Below, one piece after another: positions 7,445-17,601 of a stretch of 64,000 nucleotides of DNA. Below the pieces are notes generated by a model. It did not search any database, had not been told where the DNA came from, and saw nothing but the letters and a program-made list of their open reading frames with translations. Source of the DNA: Streptomyces hundungensis (GTDB taxonomy: Bacteria; Actinomycetota; Actinomycetes; Streptomycetales; Streptomycetaceae); NCBI RefSeq assembly GCF_003627815.1, contig NZ_CP032698.1:2232001-2296000 (forward strand), in the 5' to 3' direction. Both the position numbers and the translations under genes were made by a program. How positions within the stretch are numbered: the stretch's first letter is position 1; every line of letters starts with the position of its first letter.

Positions 7445-9907
7445 ATGGCCCGCCGCAGCACGAAGACCCCGCCGCCGCCCGATGACTTCGAGGAGCGGAT
7501 CCTCGACATCGACGTCGTCGACGAGATGCAGGGCTCCTTCCTCGAGTACGCGTACTCCGTGATCTACTCCCGGGCCCTGCCGGACGCGCGGGACGGGATG
7601 AAGCCCGTCCAGCGCCGCATCGTCTACCAGATGAACGAGATGGGCCTGCGCCCCGACCGCGGCTATGTGAAGTGCGCCCGCGTCGTCGGCGAGGTGATGG
7701 GCAAGCTGCACCCGCACGGCGACGCGTCGATCTACGACGCCCTGGTGCGCATGGCGCAGCCGTTCTCCATGCGGCTGCCGCTGGTCAACGGGCACGGCAA
7801 CTTCGGCTCGCTCGGCAACGACGACCCGCCGGCCGCCATGCGGTACACCGAGTGCAAGATGGCGGACGCCACCTCGCTGATGACGGAGTCGATCGACGAG
7901 GACACGGTCGACTTCGCCTCCAACTACGACGGCCAGGAGCAGGAGCCGGTGGCCCTGCCGGCCGCGTATCCGAACCTGCTGGTCAACGGCTCGTCCGGGA
8001 TCGCCGTCGGCATGGCCACCAACATGCCGCCGCACAACCTGGGCGAGGTCATCGCCGCCGCCCGCCATCTGATCCGCCACCCGCAGGCGGACCTGGAGGC
8101 GCTGATGCGCTTCGTGCCGGGTCCCGACCTGCCGACGGGCGGGCGGATCGTGGGCCTTCAGGGCATCAAGGACGCCTACGAGTCGGGCCGCGGCACCTTC
8201 AAGATCCGCGCCACCGCCTCGGTGGAGAACGTGACGGCCCGCCGCAAGGGGATCGTCGTCACCGAACTGCCCTTCACGGTCGGTCCGGAGAAGGTCATCT
8301 CCAAGATCAAGGACCTGGTCGGCTCGAAGAAGCTCCAGGGCATCGCGGATGTGAAGGACCTGACCGACCGTTCGCACGGGCTGCGTCTGGTCATCGAGAT
8401 CAAGAACGGCTTCGTCCCGGAGGCCGTCCTGGAGCAGCTCTACAAGCTGACGCCGATGGAGGAGTCCTTCGGCATCAACAACGTGGCCCTGGTGGACGGC
8501 CAGCCGCTCACCCTGGGACTCAAGGAGCTCCTGGAGGTCTATCTCGACCACCGCTTCGACGTGGTGCGCCGGCGCAGCGAGTTCCGCCGCACCAAGCGCC
8601 GGGACCGGCTGCACCTGGTCGAGGGCCTGCTCGTCGCCCTGGTCGACATCGACGAGGTCATCAGGATCATTCGGTCGAGTGACAACTCGGCGCAGGCGAA
8701 GGAGCGGCTCATCGAGCACTTCTCGCTGAGCGAGATCCAGACGCAGTACATCCTGGACACCCCGCTGCGCCGCCTCACCCGGTTCGACCGGATCGAGCTG
8801 GAGAGCGAGCGCGACCGGCTGGCCGGCGAGATCGACGAGCTGACCGGGATCCTGGACTCGGACAGCGAGCTGCGCAAGCTGGTCTCGGCCGAACTGGCCG
8901 CGGTCGCCAAGAAATTCAGCACCGACCGGCGCACCGTGCTGCTGGAGTCGGCGGGCTCCTCCGTCACGGCCGTGGCGCTCGAAGTCGCGGACGACCCCTG
9001 CCGGGTGCTGCTCTCCTCGACGGGTCTGCTGGCCCGCACGGCCAACGCCGAGCCGTTCACGGCGGGCGAGGACGACAAGCGCGTCAAGCACGATGTGATC
9101 GTCTCGGCGGTGCCCGCCACCCAGCGCGGCGACGTGGGCGTGGTGACGTCCGGCGGGCGCCTGTTGCGGCTCGCGGTGATCGACCTGCCACAGCTGCCCG
9201 ACACGGCGTCCGCGCCGAACCTGTCGGGCGGCGCGCCCCTGTCGGAGTTCCTCTCCTCGCTGGAGCCGGACGAGACGGTGGTGTGCCTCACCACGCTCGA
9301 CGAGTCCTCACCGGGTCTGGCGATCGGCACCGAGCAGGGCGTCGTCAAGCGCGTGGTGCCCGACTACCCCGCCAACAAGGACGAGTTGGAGGTCATCACC
9401 CTCAAGGACGGTGACCGGATCGTGGGCGCGGCCGAGCTGCGCACCGGCGAGGAGGACCTGGTCTTCATCACCGACGACGCCCAGTTGCTGCGCTACCAGG
9501 CGAGCCAGGTGCGCCCCCAGGGCCGGCCCGCGGGCGGCATGGCCGGCATCAAGCTGACCGACGGCGCCAAGGTCATCTCGTTCACGGTGGTCGACCCGGC
9601 CGGGGACGCGGCGGTGTTCTCGGTGGCGGGCTCGGGCGCCACCCTGCTCGGTGACGCGGCGGTCTCCGCGAAGCTGACGCCGTTCGACCAGTATCCGCGC
9701 AAGGGCCGGGCCACCGGCGGGGTGCGCTGTCAGCGCTTCCTCAAGGGCGAGGACAAGCTGGTGCTCGCCTGGGCCGGTCCGGCCCCGGCCCGTGCGGCGC
9801 AGACCAACGGCGCCCCGGCCCAGCTCCCGGAGATCGACCCGCGCCGCGACGGTTCGGGTACGCCGCTGCTCTCGCCGGTGGCGGTGCTCGCGGGCCCGTA
9901 TGCGTAA
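7445..9907 (+). CDS. parC: DNA topoisomerase IV subunit A (ParC / GyrA-like)
   Basis: The 820-residue protein breaks and rejoins DNA to separate daughter chromosomes, working with ParE (encoded at 34.5-36.6 kb). The winged-helix domain has [13 protein letters not shown] and the catalytic tyrosine at about residue 134 in [10 protein letters not shown]. The quinolone-pocket stretch [17 protein letters not shown] is intact. The C-terminal third (from about 510) has degenerate beta-pinwheel blades without a clear GyrA box, which favours ParC over GyrA. The ATG at 7445 follows GAAGGAG. It is transcribed away from the M16 pair. The name parC also follows the synteny with the Streptomyces parC-parE region. 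Confidence 0.93.
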   Translation: MARRSTKTPPPPDDFEERILDIDVVDEMQGSFLEYAYSVIYSRALPDARDGMKPVQRRIVYQMNEMGLRPDRGYVKCARVVGEVMGKLHPHGDASIYDALVRMAQPFSMRLPLVNGHGNFGSLGNDDPPAAMRYTECKMADATSLMTESIDEDTVDFASNYDGQEQEPVALPAAYPNLLVNGSSGIAVGMATNMPPHNLGEVIAAARHLIRHPQADLEALMRFVPGPDLPTGGRIVGLQGIKDAYESGRGTFKIRATASVENVTARRKGIVVTELPFTVGPEKVISKIKDLVGSKKLQGIADVKDLTDRSHGLRLVIEIKNGFVPEAVLEQLYKLTPMEESFGINNVALVDGQPLTLGLKELLEVYLDHRFDVVRRRSEFRRTKRRDRLHLVEGLLVALVDIDEVIRIIRSSDNSAQAKERLIEHFSLSEIQTQYILDTPLRRLTRFDRIELESERDRLAGEIDELTGILDSDSELRKLVSAELAAVAKKFSTDRRTVLLESAGSSVTAVALEVADDPCRVLLSSTGLLARTANAEPFTAGEDDKRVKHDVIVSAVPATQRGDVGVVTSGGRLLRLAVIDLPQLPDTASAPNLSGGAPLSEFLSSLEPDETVVCLTTLDESSPGLAIGTEQGVVKRVVPDYPANKDELEVITLKDGDRIVGAAELRTGEEDLVFITDDAQLLRYQASQVRPQGRPAGGMAGIKLTDGAKVISFTVVDPAGDAAVFSVAGSGATLLGDAAVSAKLTPFDQYPRKGRATGGVRCQRFLKGEDKLVLAWAGPAPARAAQTNGAPAQLPEIDPRRDGSGTPLLSPVAVLAGPYA

Positions 9908-9925
9908 CGGGGAGCGGGGCCCCAA

Positions 9926-11116
9926 CTAGCCGACGGGGTCGGTGAGTTCGCCGAACTCACCGGCCTCGTCCGGCTCCTGGACGTCCCGGCTGAGCTGTTC
10001 GTCCTGTTCGGGCCGATCGTTCTGCTCGGCGGCCCCTTCGTCCTGTTCGGGCTCGGGCACATACCGCAGGACGCCCCACATCGCGTGCTCCGCGGGGGTC
10101 TCGTGGGGGTCCTCGGTGACGCATGCGGCGAGTCGGCGCTCCAGGGCGGGGGCGTCGATCCCGGCCCCGATGAGGACGAGCTCGGTGCGGCGTTCCCGCT
10201 CGCCGGTCCACGGCTCGGGGTGGAAGCGCAGGAACCGGCCGACCGCGTGCACCCCGTAGCGGTTGCGGGGGTCGGCGGCGCCGAAGTCGACGAAACCCTT
10301 GATGCGGTAGAGGCCTTCGGGCCGGGTGTCGAGGAAGGCCATCAGGCGGCGCGGATCGAGCGGCACGTCCGAGGTGAAGGCGACGGACTCGTACCCGGCG
10401 TGCAGATGCGGCCGGTGGCCCCGGCATCCGGTGTGGTGGTCATGGTCCTCGGCGCAGCCGCCGGGCTCCTGATCGTCCAGGAGGTCGTCGAAGGCGAGCT
10501 GTCCGATCCGCTCGGTGATCGGCTTCGGGTCGAAGAAGAGCTCGGGGTCGACCTGGCCGTACGAGGATTCCACCACCGCGGCGCCGGTGCCCAGCGAGGC
10601 GCGCAGCCGCGCAAGCTCCGCCTCCTCGACCCGGTCCGTCTTGTTGAGCACCACCAGGTCGGCGATGGCCAGATGCCGCTCGATCTCGGGGTGCCTGGCC
10701 CGGGTGGCGTCGTACTCCGCCGCGTCGACCACCTCGACCAGACCCCCGTACATGACGCGCGGGTTCTCGCTGGCGAGCAGCATCTTCACGAGTTCCTGGG
10801 GTTCGGCGAGGCCGCTCGCCTCGATGACGATCACGTCGAGGCGGGCGGCGGGCCGGGTGAGGCGGTCCAGGTAGAGGTCGAGTTCGCTGCTGTCGACGGC
10901 GCAGCACAGACAGCCGTTGCCGAGCGAGACGGTGGAGTCGCCGAGCCGGCCCGCCACCGTCATGGCGTCGATCTCGATGGAGCCGAAGTCGTTGACGATG
11001 GCGCCGATGCGGGTGCCTCGGCAGGCGCGGAGCAGATGGTTGAGCAGAGTGGTCTTGCCCGAGCCGAGGAAGCCCGCGAGGACGAGGACGGGGATCTGCT
11101 TGCTCGCGCTGTTCAC
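9926..11116 (-). CDS. CobW-family (G3E) GTP-binding metallochaperone-like protein
   Basis: The 396-residue protein has a Walker A motif GFLGSGKTT (residues 15-23), the CxCC metal motif GNGCLCCAV (Cys69, Cys71, Cys72), an NKTD guanine-specificity motif near 160, and a CobW C-terminal domain from about 245. A His- and Cys-rich stretch (CAEDHDHHTGCRGHRPHLH, around 215-235) is a likely metal-binding loop. The last 40 residues are acidic and low in complexity. G3E proteins deliver or sense metals such as zinc or cobalt; the client is unknown and no Zur-like box was recognised. It converges on parC with only 18 bp between stops, and lies 9 bp downstream of the citrate-synthase gene. Confidence 0.92.
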   Translation of the reverse strand: MNSASKQIPVLVLAGFLGSGKTTLLNHLLRACRGTRIGAIVNDFGSIEIDAMTVAGRLGDSTVSLGNGCLCCAVDSSELDLYLDRLTRPAARLDVIVIEASGLAEPQELVKMLLASENPRVMYGGLVEVVDAAEYDATRARHPEIERHLAIADLVVLNKTDRVEEAELARLRASLGTGAAVVESSYGQVDPELFFDPKPITERIGQLAFDDLLDDQEPGGCAEDHDHHTGCRGHRPHLHAGYESVAFTSDVPLDPRRLMAFLDTRPEGLYRIKGFVDFGAADPRNRYGVHAVGRFLRFHPEPWTGERERRTELVLIGAGIDAPALERRLAACVTEDPHETPAEHAMWGVLRYVPEPEQDEGAAEQNDRPEQDEQLSRDVQEPDEAGEFGELTDPVG

Positions 11117-11125
11117 TGGGGCCTT

Positions 11126-12112
11126 TCAGAGTGCGGGGACCGGCTGCGGCGGGGGCGGGCCCACATAGCGGGCCGCCGGGCGAATGATCTTCGAGTCCGC
11201 CGACTGCTCCAGGATATTGGCGCTCCAGCCGACCACCCGCGCGGCACAGAAGGTGGGGGTGAACATCGCGCGGGGCAGCCCGCACAGCTCCATGACCACG
11301 CCGGCGTAGAACTCGACATTGGTGTGCAGCTCCCGGCCCGGCTTGAGCTCGGCGAGGATCGTCTCGACCTGGCGCTCCACCTCGACGGCGAAGTCCACGA
11401 GCGGCCCGCCGAAGCCCCGCGCGATGTCGCGCAGCATGCGGGAGCGGGGGTCCTCGGTGCGGTAGACGGGGTGGCCGAAACCCATGATCCGCTCGCCGGC
11501 CAGGACGCGTTCGCGGATCCAGCCGTCGATGCGGTCGGGGGTGCCGATCGCGTCCAGGGTGTCCAGGGCGCGGCTGGGGGCGCCGCCGTGCAGGGGCCCG
11601 GAGAGCGCGCCGACCGCGGCGACCAGGCACGCGGCGACGTCGGCGCCGGTGGAGGCGACGACGCGGGCGGTGAAGGTGGACGCGTTGAAGCCGTGGTCGA
11701 TGGTGGAGATGAGGTACTGCTCGATGGCCCGCACGCGCTCGGGCTCGGGCAGTGAACCGGTGAGCATGTAGAGGTAGTTGGCCGCGTACGGCAGGTCGTC
11801 GCGGGGCTCGACGGGCTCAAGGCCCTGGCCGAGCCGGTGCAGGGCGGTCAGCAGGGTGGGCACGGCGGCGCAGGCGGCGAGCGCGTCCTCGGCGCGGCCG
11901 GCGCCGTCCAGGTCGTAGACGGGCCGGAAGCCCTGGGCCGCGCCGAGCAGGGACAGCGCGGTGCGCACTCCGGCGAGCGGGCCGGCCGGGGCGCCGGTGC
12001 GCGCGAGGTCGGGCAGGACCCGGCGTACGCCCTCGGGGAGGTGGCGCAGCCGTGCGGTGCGGGCGGTGAAGGCGGCGCGGGCCGCGGCGTCGGGCAGCTC
12101 GCCGTGGAACAT
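11126..12112 (-). CDS. Citrate synthase-like protein, 5'-truncated
   Basis: The frame from ATG 12112 encodes 328 residues of citrate-synthase fold: catalytic-type histidines in GPLHGGA and MGFGHPVYRTEDPRS, and HTNVEFYAGVVM where the canonical enzyme has NVDFY, so Glu replaces the usual Asp. Family-like sequence continues upstream of this ATG in the same frame (LAHSRTFEDVWHL, to about 12151) but no start codon precedes it. About 50 N-terminal residues found in relatives are missing. The frame meets the equally truncated neighbour at about 12150. The gene may be non-functional, or the sequence may be collapsed here. Confidence 0.8.
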   Translation of the reverse strand: MFHGELPDAAARAAFTARTARLRHLPEGVRRVLPDLARTGAPAGPLAGVRTALSLLGAAQGFRPVYDLDGAGRAEDALAACAAVPTLLTALHRLGQGLEPVEPRDDLPYAANYLYMLTGSLPEPERVRAIEQYLISTIDHGFNASTFTARVVASTGADVAACLVAAVGALSGPLHGGAPSRALDTLDAIGTPDRIDGWIRERVLAGERIMGFGHPVYRTEDPRSRMLRDIARGFGGPLVDFAVEVERQVETILAELKPGRELHTNVEFYAGVVMELCGLPRAMFTPTFCAARVVGWSANILEQSADSKIIRPAARYVGPPPPQPVPAL

Positions 12113-12144
12113 CAGATGCCAGACGTCCTCGAAGGTGCGGCTGT

Positions 12145-13311
12145 GTGCGAGCGTATGTGAGCCGCGGGCAGCTGAGCAGCGAGCGCGCCCCCGGCGGGCG
12201 GGGCTCCACCTTCGACGCCAAGGAGGTCGACGCCCTCGCCCGGCGCGGCGGCCGCAGGGAGCCCCATTCCGCCGGTGCGGGCGGCGAGCTGACGTTCCGC
12301 ACCGCGCTCACCCTGATCGACAAGGACCGCTACTACTACCGCGGCGTCGACGCGGTCGAACTCGCCACCGCCTACGGCTTCGAGGAGGTCGCGGAGTGGG
12401 TGTGGACCGGGCAGCTGACGCACGGTCCGCGCTTCACCGCGCCGCCGCGGTTCCTGGACGCGGCCCGGCTCGCGGTCGGCGCACTGCCCGCGCACAGTGG
12501 CGCGATGGACCGGCTGCGGGCCGCGGCGGTCGCGGTCTCGGCGGCCGATCCGCTGCGCTTCGACCTCGATCCCGCGGCGGTCCTGGGCTGTGGCCGCATG
12601 TTGATCCCGACCCTGGTGGGGGCGCTGCCGACGGTGGGCGCGGAGCACCGGGGCGAGGGCCGGCTCGCCTGGCAGCTGTGGCGGCGCCTGACCTCACTGG
12701 CCCCTGACGAGCAGTCAATTCGCTTGCTCGACACGGCACTTGCCCTACTCATCGACCACGACCTGGCCGCCTCCACGCTCGCCGTCCGGGTGGCGGCCTC
12801 CGCCCGCGCCCATCCGTACGCCGTGGTCTCGGCGGGGCTCGGCGCCCTGGAGGGGCCGTTGCACGGCGCCGCCAGCGGCCTTGCCCACCGCACCCTGGCG
12901 GAGGTGCTCGAACGCGGCGGCGCGGCCCCGGTCGTCGCCGACCATCTGCGTTCGGGGCGGCGGGTGCCGGGCCTCGGCCACCGTCTCTACCCGGGAGAGG
13001 ACCCGCGCGCCCAGGCCCTGTTCGCGCTGCTCGACGCGATCCCCGAGGCCCGCGACGCGCTCGCCGCGGCGCGCGACGTGATCGACACGACGGCCCGGCA
13101 CACCACGCTGCACGCCAACGTGGATCTGGCCCTGGCCGTCATGAGCGTCGCGTTCAAGATGCCCGCCGAGGCCGGCGAGACGGTGTTCGCGGTGGCCCGC
13201 ACGGCGGGCTGGATCGCCCACGCCCTGGAGGAGTACGCGGAACGCCCCCTGCGGATGCGTCCCAGCGGCCACTACATCGGCCCCCGCCCGCCGCGCCCGC
13301 TGCCCGTCTGA
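12145..13311 (+). CDS. Citrate synthase-like protein with partial N-terminal helix-turn-helix, 5'-truncated
   Basis: From a GTG at 12145 the frame gives 388 residues. Residues 3-30 (AYVSRGQLSSERAPGG, FDAKEVDALARR) match the second half of the MerR/excisionase-like helix-turn-helix that precedes this citrate-synthase subtype in streptomycetes; the first half is absent. The catalytic domain follows, with His in GPLHGAA, His in GLGHRLYPGEDPRA and Asp in HANVDLALAVM, all expected for citrate synthase. The GTG start has no ribosome binding site and appears to be a chance codon at the junction with the divergent gene. The body of the enzyme looks intact. Confidence 0.8.
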   Translation: MRAYVSRGQLSSERAPGGRGSTFDAKEVDALARRGGRREPHSAGAGGELTFRTALTLIDKDRYYYRGVDAVELATAYGFEEVAEWVWTGQLTHGPRFTAPPRFLDAARLAVGALPAHSGAMDRLRAAAVAVSAADPLRFDLDPAAVLGCGRMLIPTLVGALPTVGAEHRGEGRLAWQLWRRLTSLAPDEQSIRLLDTALALLIDHDLAASTLAVRVAASARAHPYAVVSAGLGALEGPLHGAASGLAHRTLAEVLERGGAAPVVADHLRSGRRVPGLGHRLYPGEDPRAQALFALLDAIPEARDALAAARDVIDTTARHTTLHANVDLALAVMSVAFKMPAEAGETVFAVARTAGWIAHALEEYAERPLRMRPSGHYIGPRPPRPLPV

Positions 13312-13330
13312 GGCGGCCGGGAACGCGAGA

Positions 13331-13370
13331 GCCCCGGGCCGCCGCGCGGGTGTGCGCGGCGGCCCGGGGC
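13331..13370. terminator. Bidirectional hairpin terminator
   Basis: A perfect 17-bp stem (13331-13347 with 13354-13370, GCCCCGGGCCGCCGCGC and complement) with a 6-base loop separates two converging genes, the citrate synthase and the first beta-helix glucanase. Confidence 0.85.
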
Positions 13371-13419
13371 GCCGAAGGGGCGTCGGGAGTCGTCGAAGGG
13401 GCGTCGAAGTGCCGCTCCG

Positions 13420-15873
13420 TCAGGGGGCGTACGCCTCGAACTCGCTGAACTGGGCGGCCGGCCAGCCGGTGTTGGCGGTCACCGTGAGCCGCAGATAGCG
13501 GGTGGTGGTGTTCGCGGGCAGGGTGAGGGTGGCCCGGTTGCCGGTGGCCGGGTCGAAGGTGTAGCCGCGGCTCGCGAGGAGTTGCCCGTAGGAGCCGTTG
13601 TCGGTGCTGCCGAGCACGGACAGCGTCTGGGTACGGGCGCCCCAGGCGGTCGCGGGCGGCAGCTTCAAGACCAGCCGTCCGACGCTCCGTACCGAGCCGA
13701 GATCGACGGTGATCGACTGCGGGAAGGCGTTGTTGGCGCTCTCCCAGTAGGTGTTGGCGTCGCCGTCGACGGCCTTGGCCGCGTCGTAGACCTGGGTGTG
13801 CGAGGTCTCGGTGACCGGGCGCCCCTTGGCGAGGTCGGGGTCGGCGGGCGGGGTGCTGGGCGACGGCGAGCCGGGACCGGTGGGTGACGGGCTGCTCGGG
13901 GGCGTGGTGGAGCCGCCGTGGTCGTAGTTGGGTTTCGGCCACTCACCGCAGTACGTGGCGGGCAGCTTGCCGTTCCAGCCCGAGTTGCCCGCGCCCTGGG
14001 TGAGGGCGAGGTTGCCGCCGAGGCAGCTGTAGACCGGCTCGGAGAACCCGAGGTTCTTCGCCGTGACCCCGGCCATGCTGAGCTGGGCGGGGTCGTTGAA
14101 CTGGAGGGCGAAGGTGCCGGTGCCGTCGATGTTCACTCGGGAGAAGGAGACGCCCTTGGTGGTGCCGGACACGAAGTGGATGGCCGCGTAGGAGCTGTCC
14201 AGGATGTCGGTGTCGGTGACGTTGACCGCCGCCTTGTCCATGGTGCTGTTACGGGAGTCGAACCAGACCGCGCCGATCGGGAACGGCCAGCCGAGGTCCG
14301 CGTTGCCCGCTCGGATGGTGGTGTTGCGGGCCAGTGTGATGGTGCCCTGGACATCGGTGCCGCTGCCGGGGTTGACGCCGTCGAACCGGTTGCCGACGTG
14401 CAGCCCGCCGCCGTTGGTGACCGTGTCGGCGACGACGTTGTCGGTGGCCGCGTTGTCCCTGCCCCCGTACAGGGCGATGTTGTTGGCGAGGACGGGCGCG
14501 ACCACGGTGTTGTTCTGGAACGTGTTGTTGGCGTCGGTCACGGTGTCCGACCACATGGCCAGACCGTCGTCACCGGTGTTGCGCAGAAAGGTGTTCTCGA
14601 CCGAGGAATGGGTCACTCCCCAGTGGAAGTTGACGCCGTCCGCCGTCTGATCCAGGATCCGGCTGTTCTTTATATGGAAGCCATCCATGGGGCCGTCCAT
14701 CCAGGCACCCACCTTGGTGTGCTGGAGCCATACATTGTCGACGGTGGAGTTGCTGAGGGCGCCGCCGATCCCGTTGACCTGGTCCTCGTCGATCCGCTCG
14801 GTGATCTCGCCCATCAGCGCGAAGTCCTTCAGGACGACGTCCCGGCTGGGCCCGCCCGCCTCGTAGGGGCGTATCCCTCCCTTGTACCCGCCGCCGCCGA
14901 CGTACTTGCCGTAGATGCCGGCGGCCCGGGTGCGGTCGGTGGAGCTGCGGCCGGTCAGCACCGAGTACCAGGGTCCCGCCCCGGCCAGGGTCACCTGGTC
15001 CACCACCACATGGTCGGTGAGCTTGAAGGTGCCCGTGGGGATGTAGACCACCTTGGCCTGGGCCTTTCCGGCGTCGACCGCCCGCTGGAAGGCGGAGGTC
15101 GAGTCGGCCGCACCGCTCGCGTCGGCGCCGTAGTCCACCACGGACAGCGAACCCGCGGGCCGGCCCACCGGGTCCGGTACGAGTTCGAAGTCGGCGAGGT
15201 CCACGACGGCCCAGGGGGTCGCGGCGGTCGACGGCAGCGTCACCCTGACCTTCGCACCCTGGGGCAGGGTCCTGCCCAGCAGCGCGCGGGTCTCGTCGTA
15301 GAAGTGGTGGGGCTTGTCGCCCGGCTGGTTCTGGAAGGGGTAACTGCCGTAGAACCAGCCGTACTTGGAGGTGAAGGTGAGGTCCTTCAGCTTGGCGCCG
15401 CCGGAGCTGAGTTCGACGGGCGCGCTGATGCCGGTGCCCGCCGCGTTGTCCGGGACGCTGTAGCGGATGTCGACGGCGTTGGCGGCTCTGGGCAGCGTGA
15501 ACTCGACGTACTGGCCCGCCGCGTCGAGCTTCACCGCGCTGCGGCCGGAGGCCTCCGAGGGCAGCGTGGTGTAGGTGCGGTCGGGGCCGATGACCGTGCC
15601 GTTGGTGGCGGCGGCCTCCGCCTCCAGCTCGGTGAACGGCACGGTGGCGCCCCGGCCCGCCACGGCCAGCGGGGACAGCGGTGCGGATTCGGCGGCCGAG
15701 GCCGGGGCGCCGCCGCCGAGCCCGGCCGCGCCCAGTGCCACGGCGCAGGCGAGCGAGGCCACCGCGGCGGCGGCCCGCCGGGCGGCCGCGGTGCGCCCGG
15801 GGACCGCCCCGGCGGGCGCGGAGGGCGGTGGCTCCTGACGTACGGCGTCGATCGCCGCTCTGATCATGCGCAT
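13420..15873 (-). CDS. Secreted beta-helix glucanase, probable GH87 alpha-1,3-glucanase, with C-terminal discoidin domain
   Basis: The 817-residue protein has a long Arg/Ala-rich signal peptide ending near ASA at about 60, a carbohydrate-binding-like domain (about 75-220; EASGRSAVKLDAAGQYVEF), a right-handed beta-helix (about 230-650), a Pro/Ser/Thr linker, and an F5/8 type C (discoidin) domain (about 690-817). In the helix, ADGVNFHWG and NTGDDGLAMWSD supply the Asp residues expected at the GH87 active site, where one Asp and an Asp pair catalyse inverting hydrolysis of alpha-1,3-glucan. Either ATG 1 or ATG 3 could start; AAAGGGAG lies upstream. It is last in the sugar-transport operon. Family assignment is by motif and layout, so pectate-lyase-like relatives remain possible. 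Confidence 0.72.
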   Translation of the reverse strand: MRMIRAAIDAVRQEPPPSAPAGAVPGRTAAARRAAAAVASLACAVALGAAGLGGGAPASAAESAPLSPLAVAGRGATVPFTELEAEAAATNGTVIGPDRTYTTLPSEASGRSAVKLDAAGQYVEFTLPRAANAVDIRYSVPDNAAGTGISAPVELSSGGAKLKDLTFTSKYGWFYGSYPFQNQPGDKPHHFYDETRALLGRTLPQGAKVRVTLPSTAATPWAVVDLADFELVPDPVGRPAGSLSVVDYGADASGAADSTSAFQRAVDAGKAQAKVVYIPTGTFKLTDHVVVDQVTLAGAGPWYSVLTGRSSTDRTRAAGIYGKYVGGGGYKGGIRPYEAGGPSRDVVLKDFALMGEITERIDEDQVNGIGGALSNSTVDNVWLQHTKVGAWMDGPMDGFHIKNSRILDQTADGVNFHWGVTHSSVENTFLRNTGDDGLAMWSDTVTDANNTFQNNTVVAPVLANNIALYGGRDNAATDNVVADTVTNGGGLHVGNRFDGVNPGSGTDVQGTITLARNTTIRAGNADLGWPFPIGAVWFDSRNSTMDKAAVNVTDTDILDSSYAAIHFVSGTTKGVSFSRVNIDGTGTFALQFNDPAQLSMAGVTAKNLGFSEPVYSCLGGNLALTQGAGNSGWNGKLPATYCGEWPKPNYDHGGSTTPPSSPSPTGPGSPSPSTPPADPDLAKGRPVTETSHTQVYDAAKAVDGDANTYWESANNAFPQSITVDLGSVRSVGRLVLKLPPATAWGARTQTLSVLGSTDNGSYGQLLASRGYTFDPATGNRATLTLPANTTTRYLRLTVTANTGWPAAQFSEFEAYAP

Positions 15874-15920
15874 GAGGGACTCCCTTTCGTGGGGGACGGA
15901 GCGGGGATGAGCGGACGGGG

Positions 15921-17492
15921 TCAGGCGCGCAGCCAGACCGCCGTGTCCTTGGGGAGCAGCCCGTCGGCGAGGGGGCCGCTCGCGAGCAGGAGCGAGCGGT
16001 GCGCGGGCAGCACGGCCGGCTCCTCGCCGAGGTTGACCACACAGCGCAGGCCGTCCTCACGGGCGAACGCGAGCACCCCGTCCGGGGCGGCGAGCCAGGT
16101 CAACTCTCCGTCGCCGAAGCCCGGTTGGGTGCGTCGCAGCAGGAGCGCCCGCCGGTAGAGCGCCAGCATGGAGGAGGGGTCGCCGGCCTGGCGGTCGGCG
16201 GCGTACCGCTCCCAGCCGGGGGGCTGCGGCAGCCAGGGCGTGGTCCACGGCTCGGCCGTCCAGGGCAGCGGGACGCGGCAGCCGTCGCGGCCGGGGTCGA
16301 CCCCGCCGGAGCGGAAGTGCATGGGGTCCTGGATGCGGTCGAGTGCGATGTCCGCCTCGGGCAGGCCCAGTTCCTCGCCCTGGTAGAGGTAGACCGAGCC
16401 GGGCAACGCGAGCGACAGCAGGGCCGCGGCGCGTGCCCGGCGGGTGCCGAGCGCCAGGTCGGTGGGGGTGCCGAAGCGCTTGGTCGCGAAGTCGAAGCCG
16501 GTGTCCTGGCGGCCGTAGCGGGTGACGGTGCGGGTCACGTCGTGGTTGCACAGCACCCAGGTGGCGGGCGCGCCGACCGGGGCGTGTTCGGCGAGCGTGT
16601 CGTCGATGGAGGCGCGCAGCAGCGCGGCGTCCCAGGGGCAGGTGAGGAAGGTGAAGTTGAAGGCGGTGTGCAGTTCGTCGGGGCGCAGATAGCGGGCGAA
16701 GCGCTCGCTGTCGGGCAGCCACACCTCACCGACGAAGACCGCCCCGAACTCGTCGGCGATCGCCCGCCAGGAGCGGTAGATGTCGTGGAGTTCGTCGCGG
16801 TCGATGTAGGGGTGCCGGTCGACTCCCTCGACGAACTCGGGCAGTTCCGGGTCCTTGGCGAGCAAGGCCGCCGAGTCGATGCGCACGCCCGCCACGCCGC
16901 GTTCGAACCAGAACCGCAGCACGTCCTCGTGTTCCTCGCGCACCGCGGGGTGGGCCCAGTTGAGGTCGGGCTGCTGGGGGGTGAACAGATGGAGGTACCA
17001 CTCGCCGTCCTCGACCCGGGTCCAGGTCTCGCCCGCGAACTGCGAGGGCCAGGCGTTCGGCGGCAGTTCGCCGTGCTCGCCGCGGCCGGGCCGGAAGTGG
17101 AAGAGCTCTCGCTCGGGGCTGCCGGGCCCGGCCGCGAGGGCCGCCTGGAACCATATGTGCTGGTCCGATATGTGGTTCGGCACTATGTCGACGATGGTGC
17201 GCATATTGAGGGCGCGGGCCTCGACGATCAGCTTCTCGGCCTCGGCCAGGGTGCCGAAGGCGGGGTCGATCGTGCGGTAGTCGGCCACGTCGTAGCCGCC
17301 GTCGGCGAGCGGGGACAGATACCAGGGGGTGAACCACAGGGCGTCGACGCCCAGTTCGGCGAGGTAGGGCAGGTTCGCCCGGACGCCCGCGAGGTCGCCG
17401 GTGCCGTCGCCGTCACCGTCGGCGAAGCTGCGTACGTACACCTGGTAGATGGCGGCGGAGCGCCACCAGTCGTCGCTTTCGTGGGCTGCCAC
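15921..17492 (-). CDS. GH13 alpha-glucosidase (AglA-like), intracellular
   Basis: The 523-residue protein is a (beta/alpha)8 GH13 enzyme of the alpha-glucosidase/oligo-1,6-glucosidase type. Visible motifs are DIVPNHISDQH, the nucleophile Asp in GVRIDSAALL (about 206), the acid Glu in FVGEVWLPD (about 250) and the third Asp in CNHDVTR. No signal peptide is present, so it should split imported gluco-oligosaccharides in the cytoplasm. The GTG start has AAAGGACC nearby. It lies 48 bp upstream of the secreted glucanase gene and 110 bp after the permease gene, in one probable operon. Preference for alpha-1,3, alpha-1,4 or alpha-1,6 bonds cannot be read from the sequence. Confidence 0.9.
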   Translation of the reverse strand: MAAHESDDWWRSAAIYQVYVRSFADGDGDGTGDLAGVRANLPYLAELGVDALWFTPWYLSPLADGGYDVADYRTIDPAFGTLAEAEKLIVEARALNMRTIVDIVPNHISDQHIWFQAALAAGPGSPERELFHFRPGRGEHGELPPNAWPSQFAGETWTRVEDGEWYLHLFTPQQPDLNWAHPAVREEHEDVLRFWFERGVAGVRIDSAALLAKDPELPEFVEGVDRHPYIDRDELHDIYRSWRAIADEFGAVFVGEVWLPDSERFARYLRPDELHTAFNFTFLTCPWDAALLRASIDDTLAEHAPVGAPATWVLCNHDVTRTVTRYGRQDTGFDFATKRFGTPTDLALGTRRARAAALLSLALPGSVYLYQGEELGLPEADIALDRIQDPMHFRSGGVDPGRDGCRVPLPWTAEPWTTPWLPQPPGWERYAADRQAGDPSSMLALYRRALLLRRTQPGFGDGELTWLAAPDGVLAFAREDGLRCVVNLGEEPAVLPAHRSLLLASGPLADGLLPKDTAVWLRA

Positions 17493-17601
17493 GGGACGGT
17501 CCTTTCGGGCAGGTCGGATCCCGCCGCCGGCCCCGTTGGTGCGGCGGGGGCAGGGTGGATGGGGCCGGCGGTGGAGTGCGGGGAGGGCGGAGCCGTCGGG
17601 G

